Below, in pieces: positions 1 through 5,680 of a stretch of DNA of 10,627 bases. Positions within the stretch are counted from its first letter, which is position 1; every line of letters begins with the position of its first letter. This stretch comes from Candidatus Methanovirga meridionalis (lineage in GTDB: Archaea; Methanobacteriota; Methanobacteria; Methanobacteriales; Methanobacteriaceae). The stretch covers positions 1 through 10,627 of the forward strand of contig JAITPS010000062.1 in the NCBI GenBank assembly GCA_031289325.1, in the 5' to 3' direction. A model generated the notes under the pieces. The model was given only the letters and a program-made list of their open reading frames with translations, searched no databases and was not told the origin of the DNA. Both the position numbers and the translations under genes were made by a program.

Positions 1-128
1 TACATTTATTTAAAATTAGTTATATTATTTAAAATATATTTATATTATTTAAAATTTAAAATTATAGATTTTTATAAATTAATATTTAAAATTATAGATT
101 TTCATAAAATAATATTTAAAATTAAATA
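1..128 (+). repeat. Left part of an older MITE copy, interrupted by copy A
   Basis: Bases 1-94 are repeated exactly at 187-280, which is the interior of the complete repeat copy at 129-338. Bases 61-90 and 91-120 are a near-perfect 30-base tandem duplication (attatagattttt/attatagatttttc-type units). The sequence stops matching the family at the TA at 127-128 and resumes at 341, so this is read as the left section of an older copy whose start lies outside the window. Its left inverted end is not visible here. Confidence 0.7.
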
Positions 129-338
129 TAGTAGATTCGATAAAATTTTTAATAAATAATTTTTTTAAAATAGAGTATTATTAAAATACATTTATTTAAA
201 ATTAGTTATATTATTTAAAATATATTTATATTATTTAAAATTTAAAATTATAGATTTTTATAAATTAATATTTAAAATTAAATAATTTAATAAAAAAAAT
301 TTATCATTCAAAATTTAAGAACTTTTCCAAAAGGACTA
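129..338 (+). mobile_element. MITE-like repeat, copy A (210 bp, nested)
   Basis: A complete copy with imperfect 24-base inverted ends: 129-152 (starts tagtag, ends tttttaa) and 315-338 (ttaagaactttt, ends ggacta). TA lies on both sides (127-128 and 339-340). The interior is nearly all A/T and aligns with the copies at 2560-2767 (opposite strand) and 4461-4684. There is no open reading frame, so it would be non-autonomous. Removing it and one TA gives aaattaaataatttaataa, the uninterrupted family sequence, which supports insertion into an older copy. The TA target resembles IS630/Tc1-mariner behaviour, but that link is inference. Confidence 0.75.
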
Positions 339-450
339 TAATTTAATAAAAAAATTATCATTTCAAAATTTAAGAACTTTTCCAAAAGGACTATAATTTA
401 ATAAAAAAATTATCATTTCAAAATTTAAGAACTTTTCCATGATAATCATA
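285..450 (+). repeat. Three tandem 55-bp repeat ends
   Basis: The last 55 bases of the MITE occur three times in a row. The units start near 285, 341 and 396, with the motif aaatttaagaactttt at 311, 366 and 421. The second unit is almost identical to the first, and the third diverges after acttttcca (439). The pattern could come from repeated insertion at the same TA of successive copies, or from simple tandem duplication of the right end. The array ends about 20 bases before the nreA start. Confidence 0.85.
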
Positions 451-459
451 ATAAAAAAT
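448..459 (+). promoter_or_regulatory. Possible TATA box for nreA
   Basis: The sequence ataataaaaaat lies about 20 bases ahead of the ATG at 473, close to the spacing expected if transcription begins at or next to the start codon. No Shine-Dalgarno motif is visible before this ATG. The background is so AT-rich that chance matches are common. Confidence 0.3.
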
Positions 460-472
460 TTTTTGTATTAGT

Positions 473-1660
473 ATGATAAAATCTAAAAATGCATATTTGA
501 AAAAACTTACAGATAAAATTCAGATGAAATCTGTTAAAGTTGGTAAAGATTTAGAAGGAAGCACTCCACCATCAGTATTCATTGGAAGATGGAATTATCC
601 AAAGGTCTATGTAGGACCAATGATGGTTCCTGAACATGGAGATACTGCAATTGTAGACTCTCCTGAATCATGGATTAGTGAAGGTAAAACACAGGAAGAT
701 ATTATAAAATATCGTCTTAACCTTGTTCGTGGAAAACAATTATTAGCTATTAATGACTTAAACAATCCTTTAATTGAAAAACTTCAAGACATTTCACTTT
801 CATCAAAATCAATAGACAGTGAAGCTAAATTTAGAAAAATTCCTCATGGAAATATGCTTAGTGAAGATAATACTCCACATGGTCCAAGTGCAGTTATAGA
901 AAAATTTGATATAGATTCTGTAAGATGGGATAGCCAGTTAGAGAAAACATATTATGATACAGATTTAAAAGCAAGTGAAGCCTTAATGAATTTACATGAT
1001 AAAAATGTTCCTTTCTCTCGTTTTCAGAAAGCATTATCTGTTGGAACTATTGGAACAGGAAAAAAAAGGAAGTTAGTACCTACAAGATGGTCAATAACAG
1101 CATGTGATTCAACAATAGCTAATAATCTATTAAAAATGGTTAGACATTACTCAATTTTAGATACTTACCGAGTCTATGAATTTCAAAGCTTAAAAAACTA
1201 TTATGCTATTATATTACTACCAATGGAATGGCAATATGAATGGATGGAAGCATTTATTCAAATATTAGGAAAAGAAGAAATGATATTCTCTGATTATGAG
1301 ACTAATAGGAATAAAACAGAGTATTCCACAGTTGGTGGTTGCTATTATACATGCAAAATGTCTATTTTAGACTATTTAAATAAAGAAAAAATACAATCTG
1401 CCGCTATAGTTTTAAGAGAAGCATACGGTGGTTATGTCCCACTTGGAGTTTTCAATGTTAGAGAAAACATTAAATATGCAATGGAAGGGAAATATAGGGA
1501 ATTTGAAACCTTAAAACAATCAATAGAATATCTTAAAAATAAATTAAAAATCCCAATTTATAAGTATGTGAAAAAAAGCAGTCTTTTAAAAGAACTATTA
1601 AAATCAAAACAGACAACTTTAGATCTTTACTTTAAAAAACCATCATTTACAAAATTATAA
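473..1660 (+). CDS. nreA: Nre family DNA repair protein (NreA-like) with PCNA-binding tail
   Basis: A 395-residue protein of the archaeal Nre family (DUF650/DUF651), linked in haloarchaea to repair of DNA damage together with the sliding clamp PCNA. Visible family blocks are PPSVFIGRWNYPKVYVGP (32-49), HGPSA (136-140), LVPTRWSITACDSTIANN (201-218), VGGCYYTCKM (287-296) and REAYGGYVPLGVFNVREN (315-332). A near-perfect PIP box, QTTLDLYF (380-387), sits close to the C-terminus and should bind PCNA. Many Nre proteins begin with a four-cysteine zinc cluster, but this one starts directly ahead of the PPSVF block and has no cysteines there. The start at 473 is the first ATG after an in-frame stop at 452-454. 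The last codons run into a 19-base tandem repeat. It appears monocistronic. Family assignment is firm; the biochemical activity of Nre proteins is not established. Confidence 0.9.
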   Translation: MIKSKNAYLKKLTDKIQMKSVKVGKDLEGSTPPSVFIGRWNYPKVYVGPMMVPEHGDTAIVDSPESWISEGKTQEDIIKYRLNLVRGKQLLAINDLNNPLIEKLQDISLSSKSIDSEAKFRKIPHGNMLSEDNTPHGPSAVIEKFDIDSVRWDSQLEKTYYDTDLKASEALMNLHDKNVPFSRFQKALSVGTIGTGKKRKLVPTRWSITACDSTIANNLLKMVRHYSILDTYRVYEFQSLKNYYAIILLPMEWQYEWMEAFIQILGKEEMIFSDYETNRNKTEYSTVGGCYYTCKMSILDYLNKEKIQSAAIVLREAYGGYVPLGVFNVRENIKYAMEGKYREFETLKQSIEYLKNKLKIPIYKYVKKSSLLKELLKSKQTTLDLYFKKPSFTKL

Positions 1661-1730
1661 ATTCAAAGAAAAATTATAAGTTCAAAGAAAAATTATAAAT
1701 TCAAAGAAAAATTATAAATTCAAAGAAATA
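1651..1730 (+). repeat. 19-bp tandem repeat across the nreA stop codon
   Basis: About four copies of ttcaaagaaaaattataaa start at 1662, 1681, 1700 and 1719, with one a/g difference. The leading half-unit aaaattataa (1651-1660) contains the last two nreA codons and its TAA stop, so the array appears to have expanded from the 3' end of the gene. Confidence 0.9.
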
Positions 1731-2015
1731 CTATTAAAGAAATGGTGAGAAAATTCAAATTTAATAATAAAATATAGTTTAGAACCAAATTTTTTATAGC
1801 TTGGAACCAAATTTTTTGCAATTTAAGAACTTTAGTTTTAACTTAGAGAGTCTTTGATTCAATAGTGAAATTTTCAATTCACTTAGAAAAACGAGGATTT
1901 TCTATAATTTAAAAATTTTTTATTTTTTATTAAAATATTTTAATTTTTAAAATTATCTAAAAATTATCTAATAAAAGTTATAATTATCTAATAAAAGTTA
2001 TTAATTTATAATTAA

Positions 2016-2142
2016 ATATTTTATTTTATTTATTTTTTTAAAAATAATAATTTTAATTTTAAAAAATTGATTTCAAGAAAAATTAAAAGTAGTAAAAGAA
2101 AAATTAAAAGTAGTAATTTTTGCAAAAATTTAAGTTTTATAC
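2016..2142 (+). repeat. Dispersed spacer repeat, copy 1
   Basis: This matches 2767-2866 from atattttatttta through tttttgcaaaaatttaag to ttttatac. Copy 1 is longer, mainly because the segment aagaaaaattaaaagtagta is doubled here. In both copies the repeat is followed at once by a motif containing ttttgataa or its reverse complement. Confidence 0.8.
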
Positions 2143-2144
2143 AA

Positions 2145-2167
2145 TGGTGGTTTTGATAAATTCTTAA
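2145..2167 (+). repeat. Inverted-end motif, left partner
   Basis: The 23-base motif tggtggttttgataa...ttcttaa resembles the MITE ends. It is an inverted match, about 20 of 23 bases, to 2869-2891. It could be the left end of a larger element of about 750 bases or a separate relic. Confidence 0.5.
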
Positions 2168-2305
2168 CATGGTGTCTCAAAAATGTAGAAAATTGACGGA
2201 ATTTCCTAGGGGATTCAACATGATTTATCATCAGATTTCATATTTTTTCCAAAAGTACATCCAAATTGAAAATTAATTATTAAAATAAATATTCTAAAGT
2301 AACTT

Positions 2306-2349
2306 TTTTAAGCATTTATAAATAATGTTTTAAGCATTTATAAATAATA
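2306..2349 (-). repeat. 22-bp direct duplication over the end of the small membrane protein gene
   Basis: Two adjacent 22-base copies of ttttaagcatttataaataat plus g or a occupy 2306-2327 and 2328-2349. On the minus strand they encode the last codons and stop of the gene ending at 2316, so the C-terminus lies inside a local duplication. Confidence 0.85.
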
Positions 2350-2504
2350 AATGCTACTATAATAGCCATTATAATAATTATTATAATAGGTATAATCCAT
2401 AAAACTATTCTAAATAATGCACCAAATAATACAAGTGCTATAACCATAAATACAATTGCTATAAAAATAGCTGATATAACATATAGTAAATCTTTAAATC
2501 CCAT
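2316..2504 (-). CDS. Small two-helix membrane protein, function unknown
   Basis: A 62-residue, extremely hydrophobic protein. After a short start (MGFKDLL) there is a first membrane segment at about residues 8-30, then a second isoleucine-rich one at about 34-56 (IIPIIIIIIMAIIVAFII), and a basic tail YKCLKHYL. No family is recognised. A minus-strand TATA-like sequence at 2527-2536 lies about 25 bases before the ATG, which fits a leaderless transcript and supports the gene being real. Its last codons fall in a 22-base duplication, so the natural C-terminus may have been altered. It lies alone between repeats. Low-complexity hydrophobic frames can arise by chance in AT-rich DNA. Confidence 0.55.
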   Translation of the reverse strand: MGFKDLLYVISAIFIAIVFMVIALVLFGALFRIVLWIIPIIIIIIMAIIVAFIIYKCLKHYL

Positions 2505-2526
2505 GATAATATATTTGTGATGTTGG

Positions 2527-2536
2527 TATATATAAA
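2527..2536 (-). promoter_or_regulatory. TATA box for the small membrane protein gene
   Basis: On the minus strand this reads tttatatata, very close to the archaeal TATA consensus. Its centre is about 27 bases from the ATG at 2504, which predicts a transcript starting at or beside the start codon. Confidence 0.5.
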
Positions 2537-2559
2537 CTTTTATCTAAATTTTTTAAATA

Positions 2560-2767
2560 TTGTAATTATGAAAAAGTTCTTAAATTTTAAAATGATAATT
2601 TTTTTATTAAACTATTTAATTTTTAATATCAGTGGATGAAAGTATATGATTTTAAGTTTTAATTAATATAAATAATTTTAAATTAATATAAATAATTTTA
2701 AATCATTGTATTTCAATAATATTTATTTTTAAAAAATTATTTATTAAGAACTTTATCAAAGCTACTA
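2560..2767 (-). mobile_element. MITE-like repeat, copy B (208 bp, reverse orientation)
   Basis: Inverted ends lie at 2560-2583 (ends aaaaagttcttaa) and 2744-2767 (ttaagaactttatcaaag). The 11-base cores are perfect inverse matches and the full 24-base ends agree at most positions. TA flanks both sides (2558-2559, 2768-2769). Relative to copies A and C it is inverted: the block aattttaaaatgataattttttta at its left is the complement of the right end of the others. It lies between the small membrane gene and the TraB-family gene. No coding frame is present. Confidence 0.75.
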
Positions 2768-2866
2768 TATTTTATTTTATTTTTAAAAATAATAATTTTA
2801 ATTTTAAAAAATTGATTTTAAGAAAAATTAAAAGTAGTAATTTTTGCAAAAATTTAAGTTTTATAC
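2767..2866 (+). repeat. Dispersed spacer repeat, copy 2
   Basis: A shorter second copy of the block at 2016-2142, with a single aagaaaaattaaaagtagt segment. It begins exactly where MITE copy B ends and is followed by the inverted-end motif at 2869-2891. Confidence 0.8.
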
Positions 2867-2868
2867 TA

Positions 2869-2891
2869 TTAAGGACTTATCAAAACCACTA
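2869..2891 (-). repeat. Inverted-end motif, right partner
   Basis: The motif ttaaggacttatcaaaacc plus acta is the inverse partner of 2145-2167 and is followed by TA at 2892-2893. It resembles a MITE right end but lacks the family interior beside it. Confidence 0.5.
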
Positions 2892-2961
2892 TAATTATCT
2901 AAAACATTAAATCATTTATTTATAATATCAACATCATAAATTATAATATAATAAATTTCAA

Positions 2962-2971
2962 TTATATAAAT
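2962..2971 (+). promoter_or_regulatory. Possible TATA box for the TraB-family gene
   Basis: The sequence ttatataaat is centred about 24 bases ahead of the ATG at 2990, giving a leaderless or nearly leaderless transcript. A second candidate, tataatataataaa near 2943, would give a short leader. Confidence 0.4.
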
Positions 2972-2989
2972 ATTTTAGAGTGTTTAAAA

Positions 2990-3790
2990 ATGAGAAGAGA
3001 ATGTTTAACAATTATTGGAACTGCTCATGTTTCTAAAGAAAGTGTTGAGGAAGTAAAGGATGTTATTAATGAACAACAGCCCGAAGTTGTAGCTATTGAG
3101 CTTGATTATCAACGATTCACTCGTTTAATGGAAGAGAAAAATGGGGTTGAAAAAGAAGAAAAAATGGGAGTTTCTGAAATAGTTAAGGAGAAAAAAGTTG
3201 GACTTTACCTTACAGGCTCTATACTATCATTAATTCAAAGTAAAATTGGTGCTGAATTAGATGTTAAACCTGGTTCTGAAATGATAGTTGCAATAGAAGC
3301 TGGAAGAGAAAATGGTGCAGAAATAGCTTTAATCGACAGGGATATTAATATCACACTACAAAGAGCATTGAATAAAATGGGGGCTTTTGAAAAACTTAAA
3401 TTCATGTTTAATGTTATTTATTCAATGTTTTCAGGAGGAAATGAAATAGAGAATATTGAAGATTTAAAGAAACAAGATACTTTAGAAGAAGTAATGGAGT
3501 ACTTTAAAAAAACATCTCCTTCAGCATACGAAGTTCTTGTTAAAGAAAGAGATGCATATTTAGCAAAATCTCTTCTTGGAATTGAGAAAGATCATGTTGT
3601 TGCGGTGGTTGGTGCAGGACATAAAAAAGGTATAAACTATTATTTAGATAATATAGATGAAATACCATCAATGGAAGAACTTAAAGACACAGAAAAAAAA
3701 GGTTTTCCTTGGATGAAATTTATTTTAATTGTTGTAGTTATACTAATTATTTTAACAATACTAAAATCATTTAATTTAATTAATATATAA
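2990..3790 (+). CDS. TraB/PrgY-family (TIKI-fold) protein, short membrane-anchored form
   Basis: A 266-residue member of the TraB/PrgY family. The bacterial namesake PrgY reduces peptide pheromone activity, and the related TIKI proteins are metal-dependent proteases; the archaeal role is unknown. Conserved blocks are GTAHVS (10-15), AIELDYQR (35-42), GAELDVKPGSEM (87-98), AIEAGRE (101-107), DRDINITLQRA (116-126), KERDAYLA (185-192) and VVGAGHKKGI (206-215). The paired GxxH motifs and conserved acidic residues are those expected for metal binding. One C-terminal membrane helix is visible (243-260). Archaeal relatives are usually near 390 residues with several C-terminal helices, so this is a shortened form that still ends in a clean TAA. 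The start is the first ATG of the frame, directly before the conserved N-terminal strand. It stands alone, with no obvious operon partner. Confidence 0.88.
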   Translation: MRRECLTIIGTAHVSKESVEEVKDVINEQQPEVVAIELDYQRFTRLMEEKNGVEKEEKMGVSEIVKEKKVGLYLTGSILSLIQSKIGAELDVKPGSEMIVAIEAGRENGAEIALIDRDINITLQRALNKMGAFEKLKFMFNVIYSMFSGGNEIENIEDLKKQDTLEEVMEYFKKTSPSAYEVLVKERDAYLAKSLLGIEKDHVVAVVGAGHKKGINYYLDNIDEIPSMEELKDTEKKGFPWMKFILIVVVILIILTILKSFNLINI

Positions 3791-3994
3791 TATAGTCTTT
3801 TATAAATTTATTTATTAAAAGTCCGACTCTTTAGGAATTATAATGGATATAAAGTGTAGAATAGAGAAATGGAATTGTTAAGTTTTCTTGTATTGAGTTT
3901 TGTCTCTTATATTGACATTATTTTTGTTTACAAAAAAATCTTCATAAAATTTGTTACAATTATTTTTTGAAAAACATCCAACTTTTTGAAAAAG

Positions 3995-4006
3995 TTTATT
4001 TATAAT
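3995..4006 (+). promoter_or_regulatory. TATA box for the 124-residue gene
   Basis: The sequence tttatttataat is centred about 25 bases before the ATG at 4026. No ribosome binding site is present, so a leaderless transcript is likely. Confidence 0.45.
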
Positions 4007-4025
4007 AAAATCAATAATATTATTT

Positions 4026-4400
4026 ATGACAGTTAGTAACTTTGAAGAATTTAAAGAATTAGCTATTAAAAATAGCCATGCACTTGATGAAATGTTGAAA
4101 TATGAATTGCCAAAAGTTAAAGAGAAATCTATTAGTCCTGAGCTAAAGACATTCTGGAATAACTTTGAGAGTAGACTCAACAATGTTAAAAGTAATAAAC
4201 AATCCAATCAGGTATTGAATGCTTACATTAAATTAAGTGAGAATCGTACTATGATTATTAATGGTGTTGACAACTTAGAACCTTGGTTTGTTAAGATAAC
4301 TGGTGTTAATTGTGAAACTGGTGAAGTTGATCAAGAGATATTAAACTCCAGGAAAACAAACCCAGCTATTAACCTTGAGTTAGTTGATGTTGATAGTTAA
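4026..4400 (+). CDS. Conserved-looking orphan protein, unknown function
   Basis: A 124-residue soluble protein not recognised as any family. The N-terminal half is charged and probably helical (FEEFKELAIKNSHALDEMLK, 6-25, then a second amphipathic stretch to about 75). The C-terminal half looks more like strands and loops (MIINGVDNLEPWFVKITGVN, 76-95) and ends in an acidic tail (ELVDVDS). There is no signal peptide or membrane segment. It is less A+T-rich and uses a more balanced codon set than the flanking spacers, as expected for a real gene. A TATA box about 25 bases upstream and a 12-T tract shortly after the stop make a complete single-gene unit. The minus-strand frame over the same DNA (to 3878) is treated as its shadow. 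Confidence 0.75.
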   Translation: MTVSNFEEFKELAIKNSHALDEMLKYELPKVKEKSISPELKTFWNNFESRLNNVKSNKQSNQVLNAYIKLSENRTMIINGVDNLEPWFVKITGVNCETGEVDQEILNSRKTNPAINLELVDVDS

Positions 4401-4418
4401 GTGTAAATTTAAAATTAA

Positions 4419-4430
4419 TTTTTTTTTTTT
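4419..4430 (+). terminator. Oligo-T terminator after the 124-residue gene
   Basis: A run of twelve T residues begins 18 bases after the stop codon and is followed by atttttatc. Archaeal RNA polymerase commonly terminates at such T tracts. No stable hairpin precedes it. Confidence 0.55.
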
Positions 4431-4460
4431 ATTTTTATCAATAAATTTAAGTTTTTAATA

Positions 4461-4684
4461 TAATATTTTTGACAAAGTTCTTAATAAATAACTATTTTAA
4501 AAATAACTATTTTAAAAATAAATATTATTAAAAAATATTAATTTAAAATTATTTATATTAATCAAAATATGTTTATATTATTTAAAATTTAGAATTATAG
4601 ATTTTTATAAAGTAATTTTTAAATTAAATAATTCAATAAAAAAAATTATCATTTTAAAATTTAAGAACTTATCTATAATAACTA
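4461..4684 (+). mobile_element. MITE-like repeat, copy C (224 bp)
   Basis: The left end 4461-4484 (ends acaaagttcttaa) and the right end 4661-4684 (ttaagaacttatctataat, then aacta) form imperfect inverted repeats. TA lies outside each end (4459-4460, 4685-4686). The interior aligns with copy A, including tttatattatttaaaattta and the aaattatcattttaaaattt stretch. It is longer because aataactattttaaa (15 bases) is doubled near the left end; without that it would be 209 bases. No coding frame is present. Confidence 0.75.
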
Positions 4685-4763
4685 TAGTAAATAAAAATGT
4701 TATTATGATGTTTTTTATAAAAATATAATAAATAAGAATACTCATAAATAATAAATAAGAATA

Positions 4764-4774
4764 CTTATAAAATA
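4764..4774 (+). promoter_or_regulatory. Possible TATA box for the 51-residue gene
   Basis: The sequence cttataaaata would place the transcript start near 4795, just before the ribosome binding site at 4799. An imperfect direct repeat (aataaataagaatac, near 4728 and 4750) lies immediately upstream. Confidence 0.35.
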
Positions 4775-4798
4775 TTAATTTATTATAATATTTTCATG

Positions 4799-4802
4799 GA
4801 GA
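4799..4802 (+). promoter_or_regulatory. Ribosome binding site for the 51-residue gene
   Basis: GGAG (in tggagagacaac) lies six bases before the ATG at 4809. It is one of the few clear Shine-Dalgarno sites in the window and supports this short frame as a gene. Confidence 0.6.
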
Positions 4803-4808
4803 GACAAC

Positions 4809-4964
4809 ATGAAATCAATCGATGGTATAGTAGAGCATAAATGTTGTAATAATTGCCCTTATGGATATAATATTGAAATGTGTGTTTCATTTTGTGATTA
4901 TGCATTAGATGAAGTAAAATTTAGATTTCCAAAAAAAGAAAAATCATTTTGGGAATCTAAATAG
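4809..4964 (+). CDS. 51-residue cysteine-rich microprotein, probable metal site
   Basis: A short frame, ATG to TAG, encoding a soluble basic protein that starts MKSIDGIVEHKCCNNCPYGY and ends KKEKSFWESK. Five cysteines (residues 12, 13, 16, 25 and 29) form C-C-x2-C-x8-C-x3-C, with His10 next to the first pair. This pattern suits a small zinc or iron-sulfur site but fits no family I can name. Support for it being real comes from a good ribosome binding site at the right spacing, a TATA-like sequence upstream, and codons and residues (Trp, Cys, Pro, His) unlike random AT-rich sequence. It is monocistronic, between MITE copy C and a tandem-repeat spacer. The function is unknown. Confidence 0.7.
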   Translation: MKSIDGIVEHKCCNNCPYGYNIEMCVSFCDYALDEVKFRFPKKEKSFWESK

Positions 4965-5056
4965 GGAATTTAAGTAAAATTATTTTTTAATTTTAAATTT
5001 TATTATTGGACGATAATTCTAAAATATAAATAACTTTTTATAGTTTATATTTTTTT

Positions 5057-5210
5057 TAAATAAATTAATAAAGATTTTTAAATAAATTAATAAAGAATTT
5101 TAAATAAATTAATAAAGAATTTTAAATAAATTAATAAAGATTTTTAAATAAATTAATAAAGATTTTTAAATAAATTAATAAAGATTTTTAAATAAATTAA
5201 TAAAGAAATT
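5057..5210 (+). repeat. 22-bp tandem repeat, seven copies
   Basis: The units start at 5057, 5079, 5101, 5123, 5145, 5167 and 5189. Each has the form taaataaattaataaaga followed by tttt or attt, with only single-base variation. The array is non-coding and lies between the 51-residue gene and mat. Exact phasing and near identity suggest recent expansion, so copy number probably differs between strains. Confidence 0.95.
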
Positions 5211-5307
5211 GTTTTTTTAGGTATGTGTAATGGGAAACTTGAATTTGGCAAAATCATCGTTTAATTTTCTTTTAAATTTATTTTTTTTAATTAAATTTCT
5301 TATTCTT

Positions 5308-5420
5308 AAGGAATAATTAAAATAAAATATTTAAGTTTTAAATTAATAAAAGTATAAAGAATAATTAATAAAATAAAACATTTAAATTTTAAATTAATAA
5401 AAATATAAAGAATAATTTTA
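5308..5420 (+). repeat. Imperfect ~50-bp direct repeat
   Basis: Units of the form aaagaataattaataaaat...tttaaattaataaaaatat begin at 5308, 5356 and 5407 (the last is partial). The spacing is 48 then 51 bases because of a 3-base difference. Confidence 0.75.
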
Positions 5421-5485
5421 AAAACTAAAATATTTTAGTAAAATTAAAAAATTTTGAAAATACAGAAAAATTTTGTTTTTATAAC

Positions 5486-5507
5486 TTTAAAAACTGTAGT
5501 TTTTAAA
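5486..5507. promoter_or_regulatory. Perfect palindrome upstream of mat (possible operator)
   Basis: Arms tttaaaaact and agtttttaaa are perfect inverse matches separated by gt. The two-base centre is too short for an RNA hairpin loop of that exact size, so a dimeric DNA-binding protein site is more natural. It lies about 180 bases before the mat start. The role is inferred from symmetry alone. Confidence 0.35.
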
Positions 5508-5674
5508 ATGCCAAAGTGGCTAAATTGAGTTTTGACTATATTATATTAAATTTCGTTAATGAAATAAAAATTTTAATTTAATTTTTTTATTAATTTAATT
5601 GTTTATTTTTAATAAATAGTTATGTTAAGTTATGTTTAATATTAAATATTATAAAAATGTTTTTAAAAATTCAT

Positions 5675-5680
5675 GTGATG
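5675..5680 (+). promoter_or_regulatory. mat: Ribosome binding site fixing the mat start
   Basis: GTGATG, complementary to the methanogen 16S rRNA tail, lies six bases before the ATG at 5687. The longer frame starting at 5657 has no such site and would add ten residues not seen in the family. Confidence 0.65.

Larger units (their letters stand above)
1731..2315. other. Long AT-rich spacer, no intact gene
   Basis: No convincing reading frame is present. Visible items are a doubled aaccaaatttttt motif (around 1782 and 1806), a lone repeat-end motif aatttaagaacttt (around 1820), a 20-base tandem repeat (aattatctaataaaagtta at 1962 and 1982), a block shared with 2767-2866, and a less AT-rich stretch at 2169-2279 that may be decayed coding sequence. 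Confidence 0.6.

Noticed and set aside
285..450. CRISPR-like array at the left edge
   Set aside because: The 55-base units are contiguous with no variable spacers, and they correspond to repeat-element ends.
1785..1915. Minus-strand frame with ~35 codons (KILVFLSELKISLLNQ...) as a gene remnant
   Set aside because: Low-complexity Leu/Lys sequence with no family signal and no start codon; chance is as likely.
3843..3881. 12-residue frame MDIKCRIEKWNC after the TraB-family gene
   Set aside because: Too short, with no ribosome site or other support.
3878..4207. 109-codon frame on the minus strand
   Set aside because: It is mostly antisense to the 124-residue gene, which has a TATA box and terminator. 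The product is low-complexity Leu/Ser/Asn, typical of a shadow.
5223..5264. 13-residue frame MCNGKLEFGKIIV
   Set aside because: Too short, no ribosome site, and no supporting context.
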